From the NCBI GenBank assembly GCA_944321455.1, contig CALULI010000006.1, forward strand, positions 310,001 to 374,000: a stretch of DNA of 64,000 nt. The letters run 5' to 3'. The notes under the pieces were generated by a model. The model was not told the DNA's origin, searched no databases, and saw nothing but the letters and a program-made list of their open reading frames with translations. Shown one piece after another: positions 52,504-61,071 of the stretch (position 1 is the first letter of the stretch; every line of letters begins with the position of its first letter). The DNA comes from an uncultured Eggerthellaceae bacterium. Its GTDB lineage: Bacteria; Actinomycetota; Coriobacteriia; Coriobacteriales; Eggerthellaceae. The position numbers and the translations under genes are program-made.

Positions 52504-52553
52504 ATTCCCTTCTGCCCTGAGGTCATTAAACACCTTAAAAGGCAGAAGGGAAT
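52504..52553 (-). promoter_or_regulatory. 13-bp inverted repeat over the pspC-type ribosome site
   Basis: On the minus strand ATTCCCTTCTGCC (52553-52541) pairs perfectly with GGCAGAAGGGAAT (52516-52504), 24-nt loop. The second arm contains the AAGGGAA that precedes the GTG start at 52499. The ATG alternative lies in the loop. Confidence 0.6.
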
Positions 52554-52569
52554 CTTTTGTCAGAAAATT

Positions 52570-52654
52570 GTTAGTTTGTCTGCGATGTTTGTTGAGCTGC
52601 GATGTTAGTTTCTTTGCAATGTTGGTTTGTCTGTCATGTTAGTTTGTCTGCGAT
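52570..52654. repeat. Five-copy 17-bp tandem repeat
   Basis: Units start at 52570, 52587, 52604, 52621 and 52638; the first and last are identical (gttagtttgtctgcgat) and the middle three are diverged. The array covers the last codons and stop of the PH-domain gene and the following gap. 17 is not a multiple of three, but the stop codon lies in the first unit reached by the ribosome, so copy-number change would not alter the protein. Confidence 0.85.
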
Positions 52655-54780
52655 GTACGCGGAATGGCCCAGGCAAGCCAACGCTGAGCATCATCGTTAG
52701 CGGCATCAATCAGTGTTTCCCTTTTCGCCGAAGTACCCTGCGCAGTTATTACCACAACGGTAGCTACATCAGCTGCACGCTGGAGCGGATTGCGCTGGAC
52801 GCACGAAATTTGGATTTTGTTGCGCGGCACCACAACAATGGAACGCGAATAGCCGCCATTGACCAGCACCACATAGCGATTGTTAAACCCGAAGCCTGAC
52901 ATCTTGTACCACTGCAGGGCGCCTATTGCTTCAAAGATTACACTGACAACGCAAAGCGCATAGAGCGAAACGACCGCAATGGTAATTCCCGTATCCACTG
53001 CAGCAGGAGCAAGACCCGCTTCAATCCAGGTAGCATCATCAACAACGCTTACCCCCAGCCAGAACAGCGACACCATAACTGCGAGCCAAAAACCAAAGCC
53101 CTGCAGAATCACGCGTCTGATAAGTGCGCGACGGCACGCTTTCTTAGGTAAGGGGAAATCAGGTTTTACCTCAATCTGGTGTTCGGGCGTTAATCCCGCC
53201 ACCACTTCGTCAACGCGATCAAGTTTCAAGAAAGGATGCACAACCAGCTTGTCTTGCGCCGTTGTCTGAGTAGACGCGGTTGAGTATTCGTTTTCTTCTG
53301 GCGTGCCCGCCGTCACGCGCCCATACGAAAGGGTGCAATACCCTAAAAGGCGCTGGAAAAATGACTGGGTCACCGTGATACTTTGGATGCGATCAATGTC
53401 CATGCCCGTCAGGTTATGAGAAATAATTCCCTGGCCCACTTCAACACGATTACCGCGGCGGCATGCCTTAAATCCGCCGTAATACAGGCAGGTTCCCAAA
53501 AACGACGCCGCCCAAATTATCACGATGCTGACCAACACAATAATGCCCACAATAAGCATGACGAAAGGAACGGAAAGTGCCGAGGCCATCGCATGCGTTG
53601 CAGCATCAACCATGCCGTCGGAGACAATGCGCAAATCAATCACCAGCGATATGGCAGAAAAAATACTAACAACAACACCTGCCAACACCAGCGCAAACGA
53701 TGTTTTGCCCGTTAGTGCTGCAAGGAAAAGCTCTTTGTTGTTAAGGCCAATCTCGTAGGTGACCGCACCTGTTTCAACCTCTAGTCCACCAAAAATGCCG
53801 CGCATGTCTGAGGCAACTTCAGCAGGCATATCTAAGACATTAGACGCAGGAGCAGCTGCCGCTGGCACAGCAGGCGATTGCATTGTAGGTTGAGCAGGCG
53901 CAGCGGGCGCCCCTGCTGCAACAGAAGTCTGTGCAACGGGTTGAGCAGGTACAGCAGGAGGCGGGTAGGTGCCAGGAGATGAATAGGAAGCAGGTGGTGG
54001 GTAAGCGCCCGATGAAGGCACGCCTGCTGGTGGCACGGGCACGCCCGCATTGATAAGCGCTTCTGCCTGAAGACGAACACCATCACCCAAGCGTGCCATT
54101 TCGGCATGAACTTCTTGCGCCGTCATGCCTGAATCAAGAAGCTTTTTGCGCAGGAAAATTTCACGGCGAATGCGCTCTGCTTCTTCACGCTGAACGCTGC
54201 GCAGTGAAATGGCTGTGTTGGACGATCCACCTGCCGTGTCAATTTCAACACTGCAAACACCAACCAAACGCTGAATAAGCGACGTCTTTTGGTTGACTGA
54301 TTGAATGCGCTGATACGGCACATGAGCGTGCTTCTTGTTAAAGATGCCTGAATAGAAGCTGAACTCACCAGGGGTAAATTCGTACCAAATATAGCGATAC
54401 GAAACAGCTGAAATAGCAATCGTAATGCCACAAAGAACAAGCGTTGTAATTATGGTAAGCACCAGGCTGATAGCTGTTGCTGAAGCAGGAGGGAGCACAC
54501 CCGTATCGTTCAAGATAGCAGTCAGCGGCGGTACCAGCGACACCACACTTACCACCAACGCAAGAGGAATAACGTTGATGCCCTGCAGCCAAATAAAGCT
54601 ATGGTGCAATTTGTGGCGTTCAACCGTTGCGGGTACGGACTGCGCAGGTGAAGACTGCGCTGGTGCGGACTGCGCAGATGCAGGCTGCGGCGGCTCAGGC
54701 TGCACAGGTGCGCCCTGCGATGAAGCAGGTTGCGGATCTGCAGGTTGCACAGGCGTACCCTGATAATCAGGCCCGACCAT
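52639..54780 (-). CDS. PH-domain (YdbT-like) membrane protein
   Basis: A 713-aa protein. The first 50 residues are Pro/Gln/Ala repeats ('PVQPADPQPASSQGAPVQPE'). Then two membrane helices ('INVIPLALVVSVVSLVPPL', 'AISLVLTIITTLVLCGITI') and a bacterial PH domain ('YIWYEFTPGEFSFYSGIFNK', 'HVPYQRIQSVNQKTSLIQRL', 'VGVCSVEIDTAGG'). A long Pro/Ala linker separates a second copy with helices and 'GIISHNLTGMDIDRIQSITV' and 'TQSFFQRLLGYCTLSYGRVT', and a third at the end ('GFGFNNRYVVLVNGGYSRSI'). The layout is YdbT. In Bacillus YdbS/YdbT help resist antimicrobial peptides. The start overlaps the stop of the previous gene (TAATG). Confidence 0.85.
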   Translation of the reverse strand: MVGPDYQGTPVQPADPQPASSQGAPVQPEPPQPASAQSAPAQSSPAQSVPATVERHKLHHSFIWLQGINVIPLALVVSVVSLVPPLTAILNDTGVLPPASATAISLVLTIITTLVLCGITIAISAVSYRYIWYEFTPGEFSFYSGIFNKKHAHVPYQRIQSVNQKTSLIQRLVGVCSVEIDTAGGSSNTAISLRSVQREEAERIRREIFLRKKLLDSGMTAQEVHAEMARLGDGVRLQAEALINAGVPVPPAGVPSSGAYPPPASYSSPGTYPPPAVPAQPVAQTSVAAGAPAAPAQPTMQSPAVPAAAAPASNVLDMPAEVASDMRGIFGGLEVETGAVTYEIGLNNKELFLAALTGKTSFALVLAGVVVSIFSAISLVIDLRIVSDGMVDAATHAMASALSVPFVMLIVGIIVLVSIVIIWAASFLGTCLYYGGFKACRRGNRVEVGQGIISHNLTGMDIDRIQSITVTQSFFQRLLGYCTLSYGRVTAGTPEENEYSTASTQTTAQDKLVVHPFLKLDRVDEVVAGLTPEHQIEVKPDFPLPKKACRRALIRRVILQGFGFWLAVMVSLFWLGVSVVDDATWIEAGLAPAAVDTGITIAVVSLYALCVVSVIFEAIGALQWYKMSGFGFNNRYVVLVNGGYSRSIVVVPRNKIQISCVQRNPLQRAADVATVVVITAQGTSAKRETLIDAANDDAQRWLAWAIPRTSQTN

Positions 54781-55274
54781 TAGACATCTTCCTTAGCAAT
54801 GCGCGCGAGTTCGGCAGCCTTATCGCGCACCTGATCTGCCTCTTCGGCACTCAATCCTGGAATCTCAAGCGATCCTGCCGCTGTGGATACCGTAACGCTT
54901 GCCAGGCCAAAGGCACGCAGGATAGGACCTTGTTTGGTATCAGTATTTTGCACGCGAATAAACGGCACAATGAAACGCTTGCGCCACAGAATGCCATTCG
55001 CTATATCAAGAAAATCATGGGAAAGTTCATAGCGCCAACGCGCGTAGCGCACAGGTGTTACCACCGTCATGAAAAGAACCATCAGTACCACATAGAGCAC
55101 AATGCATACAATGCAGTAGGGCAGCGACCAGAAGCGTGTGTCTTCACTTGCTAAAAACGCAATAAAGCCCACAAGCCCAATGCATACAAAGATAATGGTT
55201 AACACAACAGCATCACTAATGCGCCAAACAGCTTTGATTTTTGGGTCAAGCTGATTTGGTGGTAGTTCTTTCAT
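54780..55274 (-). CDS. PH-domain (YdbS-like) membrane protein
   Basis: A 164-aa protein with two membrane helices ('VVLTIIFVCIGLVGFIAFLA' and 'YCIVCIVLYVVLMVLFMTVV') and a bacterial PH domain ('RYARWRYELSHDFLDIANGI', 'IVPFIRVQNTDTKQGPILRA', 'LASVTVSTAAGSLEIPGLS'). It overlaps the YdbT-like gene by one base, the standard ydbS-ydbT pairing. Confidence 0.88.
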   Translation of the reverse strand: MKELPPNQLDPKIKAVWRISDAVVLTIIFVCIGLVGFIAFLASEDTRFWSLPYCIVCIVLYVVLMVLFMTVVTPVRYARWRYELSHDFLDIANGILWRKRFIVPFIRVQNTDTKQGPILRAFGLASVTVSTAAGSLEIPGLSAEEADQVRDKAAELARIAKEDV

Positions 55275-55333
55275 AAGAGCCCCTTCACTACACCATCAGA
55301 TGCTTTGAGTATAGCGTTTTTTTGCCCGCAATA

Positions 55334-56410
55334 TTACAGGTATCTAAAGTATGCGGCGCAGGAACCTTCCGAAGAAACCATGCAGGGACCCACGGGGTTT
55401 TCAGGGGTGCACACCTTGCGGAACAGAGGGCATTCGTTAGGCGTCATAGCACCACGCAACACATCGCCGCAGCGACAACCCTTTGGTTCTTGTGTTGGCT
55501 CAACTTCAGGCTGGAAGCGCTTGAATGCATCAAATTCGGCATATTTGGGGCGAATAGCATAGCCCGATTGTGGAATAACGCCCAGACCGCGCCATGTTGC
55601 ATCAACCGTTTCGAACACTTCATTAATAGCAGCCAACGCTACGGGGTTGCCTTCATCCATAACACCGCGCTTGTAAGCAATTTCAATTTCAGCGCGACCT
55701 TCGTGAAGCTGACGCATAAGCATGGCTACGCCCTGCAGAACGTCCACAGGCTCAAAACCAGTAATAACGCCTGGCACGCCGTATTCGGTAGCCAAGAATT
55801 CATAGGGCTTTTTGCCAATGATGGTGCTTACGTGACCAGGCAAAATAAGAGCATCCACCTGAAGTGCAGGGTCAGAGACAATAACTTCAAGGGCGTTCGG
55901 CATATTTTTGTGAGCAACAAATACGCTGAAGTTCTTCAGGCCCAGCGCTTGGGCACGCTCAATAGCCATAGCTACCAGCGGCGTGGTGGTTTCAAAGCCA
56001 ACACCAACAAACACAACTTGGCTATCAGGATTTTCCTGGGCAATTTTGAGTGCATCCAGCGGCGAATAGACAATGTTCACATCGCGCCCTGCAGCCTGTT
56101 CTTTGAGCAAGCTTGACGTGGAACCAGGAACGCGGGTCATATCGCCAAAGGTGGTAATTTTGACACCAGGAATGCGGGCAAGCGCAATAACGGTATCAAT
56201 GTCTTTGTTAGACGTAACGCACACCGGACAGCCAGGGCCTGACGCTAAGCGCGTGCCTTCAGGCATCATGGTACGCAAGCCGTTGCGCGCAATGGCAACG
56301 GTATGCGTGCCGCACACTTCCATGAGCGTGGCATGTTCAGGAGCCCACTGTTGAATAGAATGAATAAGACCCTTCGCTAACTGAGGGTCTTTAAATGCTG
56401 AAAAATCCAT
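55334..56410 (-). CDS. hypD: Hydrogenase maturation protein HypD
   Basis: A 358-aa iron-sulphur protein that, with HypC, assembles the Fe(CN)2CO group of NiFe hydrogenases. 'LMEVCGTHTVAIARNGLRTM', 'LASGPGCPVCVT' (conserved CPVC), 'FVGVGFETTTPLVA' and 'LPGHVSTIIG' are complete; the C-terminal cysteines 'EPKGCRCGDVL', 'CPLFRKVCTPENPVGPCMVS' ligate the cluster. It follows hypC by 11 bp. No hydrogenase structural gene, hypE or hypA/B is in the window. Confidence 0.97.
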   Translation of the reverse strand: MDFSAFKDPQLAKGLIHSIQQWAPEHATLMEVCGTHTVAIARNGLRTMMPEGTRLASGPGCPVCVTSNKDIDTVIALARIPGVKITTFGDMTRVPGSTSSLLKEQAAGRDVNIVYSPLDALKIAQENPDSQVVFVGVGFETTTPLVAMAIERAQALGLKNFSVFVAHKNMPNALEVIVSDPALQVDALILPGHVSTIIGKKPYEFLATEYGVPGVITGFEPVDVLQGVAMLMRQLHEGRAEIEIAYKRGVMDEGNPVALAAINEVFETVDATWRGLGVIPQSGYAIRPKYAEFDAFKRFQPEVEPTQEPKGCRCGDVLRGAMTPNECPLFRKVCTPENPVGPCMVSSEGSCAAYFRYL

Positions 56411-56421
56411 GGCGGCCGTCC

Positions 56422-56661
56422 TTAGGAAACGGCGTCAAGATCGGCCAATTCAGGAATTTCGCGAATCAGATTCAACGTATCCTGAGCATATTCTTCACTG
56501 ACCACTTCGATAGCAAAGCCAGCGTGTACTAAAACATAGCTACCCACTTCGGCGGTAGGCGTAAGATCAAGTGCTACTTCGCGGGTGACGCCAAGAATAT
56601 CGACGGTGGCTAGCTTGTCATCATTAATAGATTTAACCTGTGCAGGAATTGCTAAACACAT
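56422..56661 (-). CDS. hypC: Hydrogenase maturation chaperone HypC
   Basis: A 79-aa chaperone beginning MCLAIPAQVKSI; Cys2 and the following residues bind the iron of the Fe(CN)2CO group and the hydrogenase large subunit precursor. 'VDILGVTREVALDLTP' and 'YVLVHAGFAIEVVSEE' are family blocks. It lies between hypF and hypD with short gaps (6 and 11 bp). Confidence 0.97.
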   Translation of the reverse strand: MCLAIPAQVKSINDDKLATVDILGVTREVALDLTPTAEVGSYVLVHAGFAIEVVSEEYAQDTLNLIREIPELADLDAVS

Positions 56662-56667
56662 ACTGCA

Positions 56668-59064
56668 TCACTCCTTGTCATTTGTGTGCAATCCTAGCAC
56701 AGCCTGACCGTAAGAGATCGAGGCATCGTTAGGCGGTAGTTCACAGTTGAGAGCCACCGTAAACCCATGCTGTTCAAGAAGCGGCAAGACGTGCTCCAAC
56801 AGATAGCGATTCATAAATACGCCGCCTGAAAGCGTAACGGTAGAAATGTCATAGACCATACGAACCACTTCGGCAATCATCACGATGGCTTTCACGAAGG
56901 CATCATGGAAGCGGCGGGCAATAATACGGCGGTCAACCCCATGCTCAAGATCATCCAACATAGCTTCAAATACATCGGCTGGATCAAGAAGTAGCACGGA
57001 TGTATCCTGTGCCGTGCTGGCGTCGGAAGCGGTATTTTTGATAAGCGCAATGCTGTAGCTATCTTCATCAGGCGTGTAAGCAAGATCAGCTACCATGCCT
57101 TGATGCACCGCCGCTTCAAGCAAGATTGCCGCTTCGCCTTCATAGCGGGGGCGGCGGCAAATATCCAAAAGTGCCGATGCTGCATCAAACAGACGCCCTA
57201 CTGAAGAGGTCATGGGCGTGTTGATGCCGCGTTCAATCATCTGATCAAGCAGGTCGCCGCGCGCTTCAACGTCCTCAATAAAGCGCTGCGCGGCAGGATG
57301 TTCAAGCAGATCAAATTCCCACAGAGCACCATAGGTGATGCGAGAAGGGTCCTTGATGGCAGCCGCACCGCTGGGAAGTGGGAAGTAGGCAAAGTTGGCG
57401 AATCGCTCAAATGCCTGGTAGTTTGCCAGCAACACTTCGCCACCCCAGATAGCGCCATCCATACCATAGCCAGTGCCATCAAACGCAATGCCACATACGG
57501 GTCCTTCCAGATTGTTTTCGCCCATGACGGACAGCACGTGAGCATGGTGATGTTGCACTTCGGTGACAGGCTGGTTTTGCTGGTGCGCCCACTTAGTGGT
57601 GATGTATTCAGGATGTTTGTCGCAGATGATGCGCTGCGGATCCAAGCGGAATAGCTCTTGATAGTGCTGGCAGGTTTCACCCCAGGCATCCAACACGTCA
57701 ACGCTTTCCATATCCCCAATGTGCTGGGAAACAAACGCTTGGCCATCGCGCACAAAGGCCATGGTGTTTTTCTGTTCAGGACCTGTGGCAAACAGCTCCT
57801 CTGCACCATCAGGACTTGGGATTGCCAGTGGCACCGGAGCAAGTCCGCGGGCACGACGAACCACCTGCACCAGCGACTCTTCGCCATCAGGGTTGATCAC
57901 GCGCACGACCGAATCGTCATAGCGCGACACAATGGCGCGATCGTTAACCAAAAAGCCATCAGCAATTGAAGCCAACTTGGTAAGTGCCTGCTCTTCGTCA
58001 GTCACAATAGGTTCATCGTGCAAGTTGCCCGACGTCATAACCAACATGCCGTCAGTCCCGAAGTCATGAATAATCAAGTGCTGCACAGGCGTGGTAGGCA
58101 ACATGACGCCCAGTTCGGGAAGATCATCGGCCAAGCCTTTGGCGAATACGACATCTGGGCGCTTGCGTAAAAGAACAATGGGGCGCGCAGCCGAGGTAAG
58201 CTGCGCTTCTTCCGCTTCGCTTACCAGACAATACTTCTTAGCTTCATCAACCGTAGCAACCATAACCGCAAAGGCTTTGCCTTCGCGGCGCTTCTTTTTG
58301 CGCAGCTGTTCAAGCGTCTCTTCATTTGTGGCATCACACACCAGGTGGTAGCCACCAAGTCCCTTGACGGCCATAATGCCGCCCTGGCGCAAAACAGCAA
58401 CGGTGCGCGCAATAAGATCGTCAGATTCTTCGCGGTTGTGTGCCCATTCGATAGCTTGGACGGGCAGCACGCCACCGCGGTATGCCGATGAAGCCCATCC
58501 CAGATGCGGACCACATTCGAAGCACGCATCAGGTTGCGCATGGAAACGGCGGTTGCCAGGATCGTCATATTCGGCTTGACAGTCGGGGCACATAGTAAAG
58601 CTTGCCATTGAGGTAAGCGGGCGATCATAGGGAAGCCCATTCATGATGGTAAAGCGCGGGCCGCAGTTCGTGCAGTTGATAAACGGATAGCGATAGCGCC
58701 TATCTGCTGGATCAAACAGCTCCGCCACGCATTCATCACACGTTGCCAGATCGGTCGATACCAATGTGGTTTGATTGGACTGCGAATCCTGCGAAAAGCG
58801 AATCGAAAAGCTGTTGAACCCTTCCACGGGCGCATCGTCGAGCGTCACTTCCTTCACCACGGCAGCGCTCGGATGATCTTCGGCAAGCGAAAGCGCAAAG
58901 CGATCAAGATTCTTTTGCGTGCCTTCGGCGTGAATGGACACCCCTTCGGTTGTGTTTAAAACCCAACCCGTGATGTTGTACTCTTGCGCCAAACGATAGA
59001 CAAAGGGGCGGAAACCCACCCCTTGTACAATGCCTTTGACGTGAATGTTAAGCGCTTCAATCAT
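56668..59064 (-). CDS. hypF: Carbamoyltransferase HypF
   Basis: A 798-aa enzyme that makes the cyanide ligands of NiFe hydrogenase from carbamoyl phosphate. Domains in order: acylphosphatase ('GIVQGVGFRPFVYRLAQE', about 11-28), two zinc fingers ('CDECVAELFDPA', 'CTNCGPRFTI', 'CPDCQAEYDD', 'CFECGPHLG'), YrdC-like ('GGIMAVKGLGGYHLVCDATN', 'KRREGKAFAVMVAT') and Kae1-like carbamoyl transfer ('VQHHHAHVLSVMGEN', 'GIAFDGTGYGMDGAIWGGEV', 'TLSGGVFMNRYLLEHVLP'). It starts 2 bp after the pgi stop, so it is likely co-transcribed with pgi. Confidence 0.97.
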   Translation of the reverse strand: MIEALNIHVKGIVQGVGFRPFVYRLAQEYNITGWVLNTTEGVSIHAEGTQKNLDRFALSLAEDHPSAAVVKEVTLDDAPVEGFNSFSIRFSQDSQSNQTTLVSTDLATCDECVAELFDPADRRYRYPFINCTNCGPRFTIMNGLPYDRPLTSMASFTMCPDCQAEYDDPGNRRFHAQPDACFECGPHLGWASSAYRGGVLPVQAIEWAHNREESDDLIARTVAVLRQGGIMAVKGLGGYHLVCDATNEETLEQLRKKKRREGKAFAVMVATVDEAKKYCLVSEAEEAQLTSAARPIVLLRKRPDVVFAKGLADDLPELGVMLPTTPVQHLIIHDFGTDGMLVMTSGNLHDEPIVTDEEQALTKLASIADGFLVNDRAIVSRYDDSVVRVINPDGEESLVQVVRRARGLAPVPLAIPSPDGAEELFATGPEQKNTMAFVRDGQAFVSQHIGDMESVDVLDAWGETCQHYQELFRLDPQRIICDKHPEYITTKWAHQQNQPVTEVQHHHAHVLSVMGENNLEGPVCGIAFDGTGYGMDGAIWGGEVLLANYQAFERFANFAYFPLPSGAAAIKDPSRITYGALWEFDLLEHPAAQRFIEDVEARGDLLDQMIERGINTPMTSSVGRLFDAASALLDICRRPRYEGEAAILLEAAVHQGMVADLAYTPDEDSYSIALIKNTASDASTAQDTSVLLLDPADVFEAMLDDLEHGVDRRIIARRFHDAFVKAIVMIAEVVRMVYDISTVTLSGGVFMNRYLLEHVLPLLEQHGFTVALNCELPPNDASISYGQAVLGLHTNDKE

Positions 59065-59066
59065 GC

Positions 59067-60776
59067 TTAATACACAACTCTTTTCAACAGTTTCATCAGC
59101 GCAGAAATAGTAACTTGCGAATTGTCAGGAAGATGCACGTGCACGCAGCGGCGACCACGTTCGGAAAGAATAGCGAAATCGCCCATAGCCTGAGCCTTAG
59201 CGAGCTCACCTAAGCTCTGAGCACGATCATCGTCAATTAAAATATCGCGCGGCTCTTCAGCAGACACAATCAAGAACACACCCTTGTTAGGACCGCCCTT
59301 GTGCAGCTGACCCGTGGAATGCAGGTAGCGCGGACCAACTTCCAAGCACGATGCCACCGAATAGCGCGAAGAAACCGTGTGACGAATTTGCTCCATAGCT
59401 TCACGACGGCCCTCACCCATAAACGGCAAGAATGCGTTAAAGGAGAAGTAGTCGCCTGGTTTGATGCTGTCAAGCAAATCTTCAAGCGCTGCCGCTGCCG
59501 TGTGTTCCTTCAAGGTAGGAAGCAGAGCTTCGCTGACGTAGAATTCGGCACCTTCAACAGGAATTTCAGCCAAGCTGTGCTCAACAAAGGTTGGTTCCTG
59601 CGAACCTTCAGCCAGAATGTGGAGCACCTCTTTTTTAGCAACCGCCACGTCAGGCTGGTCAAAGGGGCATACCTCCATCAGATAGCCAACCATAGCAATG
59701 GCGTATTCCCACATTACGAAATGCGCTGCCAGGTCAACAACGTTTTCAACCTTGAACGACATGCGCGGGATAGCCTTGTCAATGAACTCCAGCGAATGGT
59801 TGAAGTTCTGGCGGTCATCCCACAAGTCCGTCTTGGTCATGTAGGTAATGACGGTGCGGTCGTGAGGATCTTCACTCAAGTTGAGCGAATCAACTTCGAT
59901 GTTAGGCAAAATACCCAAGCCGTTTTTGCCCAAGCTTTCTGCAACCAGCTGCTCAATCCACAGGCCCAATACACGGCCGCGCTGGGGAGAAAAGAACGAA
60001 AACTTGTCACGGCCCTGGCAATAGTTGTCATAGAGAAATGCTGCCAAGTTAAGGGCAGGATTATCAAGCGAATTGGAGCTGCACAGCAATTCAGCAGAGC
60101 GCGCATTAGCAATGAGCGCGTTAATGTTGATGCCAACCAGTGCTGCGGGAACCAAGCCGAATACGGAAAGGGCCGAATAGCGGCCGCCAACCGTTGGTTC
60201 GCCCAAGAAAACGCGCAGCCAACCTTCTTCACGGGCCCTGCGTTCAAGGTCTGAACCAGGGTCGGTAATAGCAATGAAGTGGTCTGCCATCTCTTCTTCG
60301 TTGAGCTTTTCTGACAAGATGTCGCGCACCGCTTTGAATGCCAGCGTTGGCTCAATGGTGCTGCCTGATTTTGAAGACAGAACAAACAGCGTGGTTTTAG
60401 GATCACATTCTGCCAACAGAGCGCGGACACGCACCGGCGAAATAGAGTCAAGCGTTTTGAACGTGATAACCGAAGAGTCAGGCTTGTTGTACTTGGTCAT
60501 GGTCATAGGGGCCTGCGTGGAACCACCCTGGCCCAACAAGATGACCGTCTTTAAGCCTTTGGCAATCTGTGCATCAGCAAAAGCCTGGATTTCCTGCAGT
60601 GGGCACGGAGGATTACTTGCAAGCGTAGACCAGCCCATATAATCACGGGAAACATCCTGAGCTTCAAGGGAAAAGTTATAGAGAGTCGCGTCTTGTTCAC
60701 GAATACGACTAGCTACCTGGTTATCAATGAGTTTTTGGGCGGAGGGCCAGGTTCCTTCCAGCGAAAAATCAATCAT
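59067..60776 (-). CDS. pgi: Glucose-6-phosphate isomerase
   Basis: A 569-aa sugar isomerase of glycolysis. 'VILLGQGGSTQAPMTM', 'VLSSKSGSTIEPTLAFKAVR', 'ITDPGSDLERRARE' and 'GGRYSALSVFGLVPAALVG' form the first SIS domain; 'FSFFSPQRGRVLGLWIEQLV' and 'GPRYLHSTGQLHKGGPNKGV' form the second. The latter resembles the isomerase half of bifunctional transaldolase/isomerase proteins more than E. coli Pgi. No transaldolase part is attached. It is the first gene after tRNA-Phe and its terminator, and appears to head the hypF-hypC-hypD run. Confidence 0.92.
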   Translation of the reverse strand: MIDFSLEGTWPSAQKLIDNQVASRIREQDATLYNFSLEAQDVSRDYMGWSTLASNPPCPLQEIQAFADAQIAKGLKTVILLGQGGSTQAPMTMTKYNKPDSSVITFKTLDSISPVRVRALLAECDPKTTLFVLSSKSGSTIEPTLAFKAVRDILSEKLNEEEMADHFIAITDPGSDLERRAREEGWLRVFLGEPTVGGRYSALSVFGLVPAALVGININALIANARSAELLCSSNSLDNPALNLAAFLYDNYCQGRDKFSFFSPQRGRVLGLWIEQLVAESLGKNGLGILPNIEVDSLNLSEDPHDRTVITYMTKTDLWDDRQNFNHSLEFIDKAIPRMSFKVENVVDLAAHFVMWEYAIAMVGYLMEVCPFDQPDVAVAKKEVLHILAEGSQEPTFVEHSLAEIPVEGAEFYVSEALLPTLKEHTAAAALEDLLDSIKPGDYFSFNAFLPFMGEGRREAMEQIRHTVSSRYSVASCLEVGPRYLHSTGQLHKGGPNKGVFLIVSAEEPRDILIDDDRAQSLGELAKAQAMGDFAILSERGRRCVHVHLPDNSQVTISALMKLLKRVVY

Positions 60777-60833
60777 TATTGCCTTCTTTCAAACAATGCG
60801 CCAATTTTATCAAATTAAGGGGCACACGCAAAA

Positions 60834-60855
60834 AAAGGAGCCTTGCGGCTCCTTT
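60834..60855 (-). terminator. Rho-independent terminator after tRNA-Phe
   Basis: Perfect 9-bp stem (aaaggagcc with ggctccttt), TTGC-type 4-nt loop, followed by TTTT on the minus strand. It lies 9 bp past the tRNA. Confidence 0.88.
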
Positions 60856-60864
60856 GAAAATTCA

Positions 60865-60940
<76 letters not shown>

Positions 60941-60976
60941 ACATTTGTCAGGCGTGCTTATCACACGCAGGGTGAT

Positions 60977-61005
60977 ATTGTAACGAGATCTTTTTATAAC
61001 GTCAA
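60977..61005 (-). promoter_or_regulatory. Promoter of tRNA-Phe
   Basis: On the minus strand TTGACG (61005-61000), 17-bp spacer, TACAAT (60982-60977). Transcription would start about 30 bp before the tRNA. Close to the sigma-70 consensus. Confidence 0.8.
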
Positions 61006-61071
61006 GCTCAAATTACAAAAAGGCTTATACGTTGTCCACATTCACCCCGATGCTGGTCGCCCCGCGGGCGC

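Noticed and set aside
52570-52654. Short CRISPR array
   Set aside because: The units are contiguous with no spacers and only 17 bp long; it is a tandem repeat. No cas gene is in the window.
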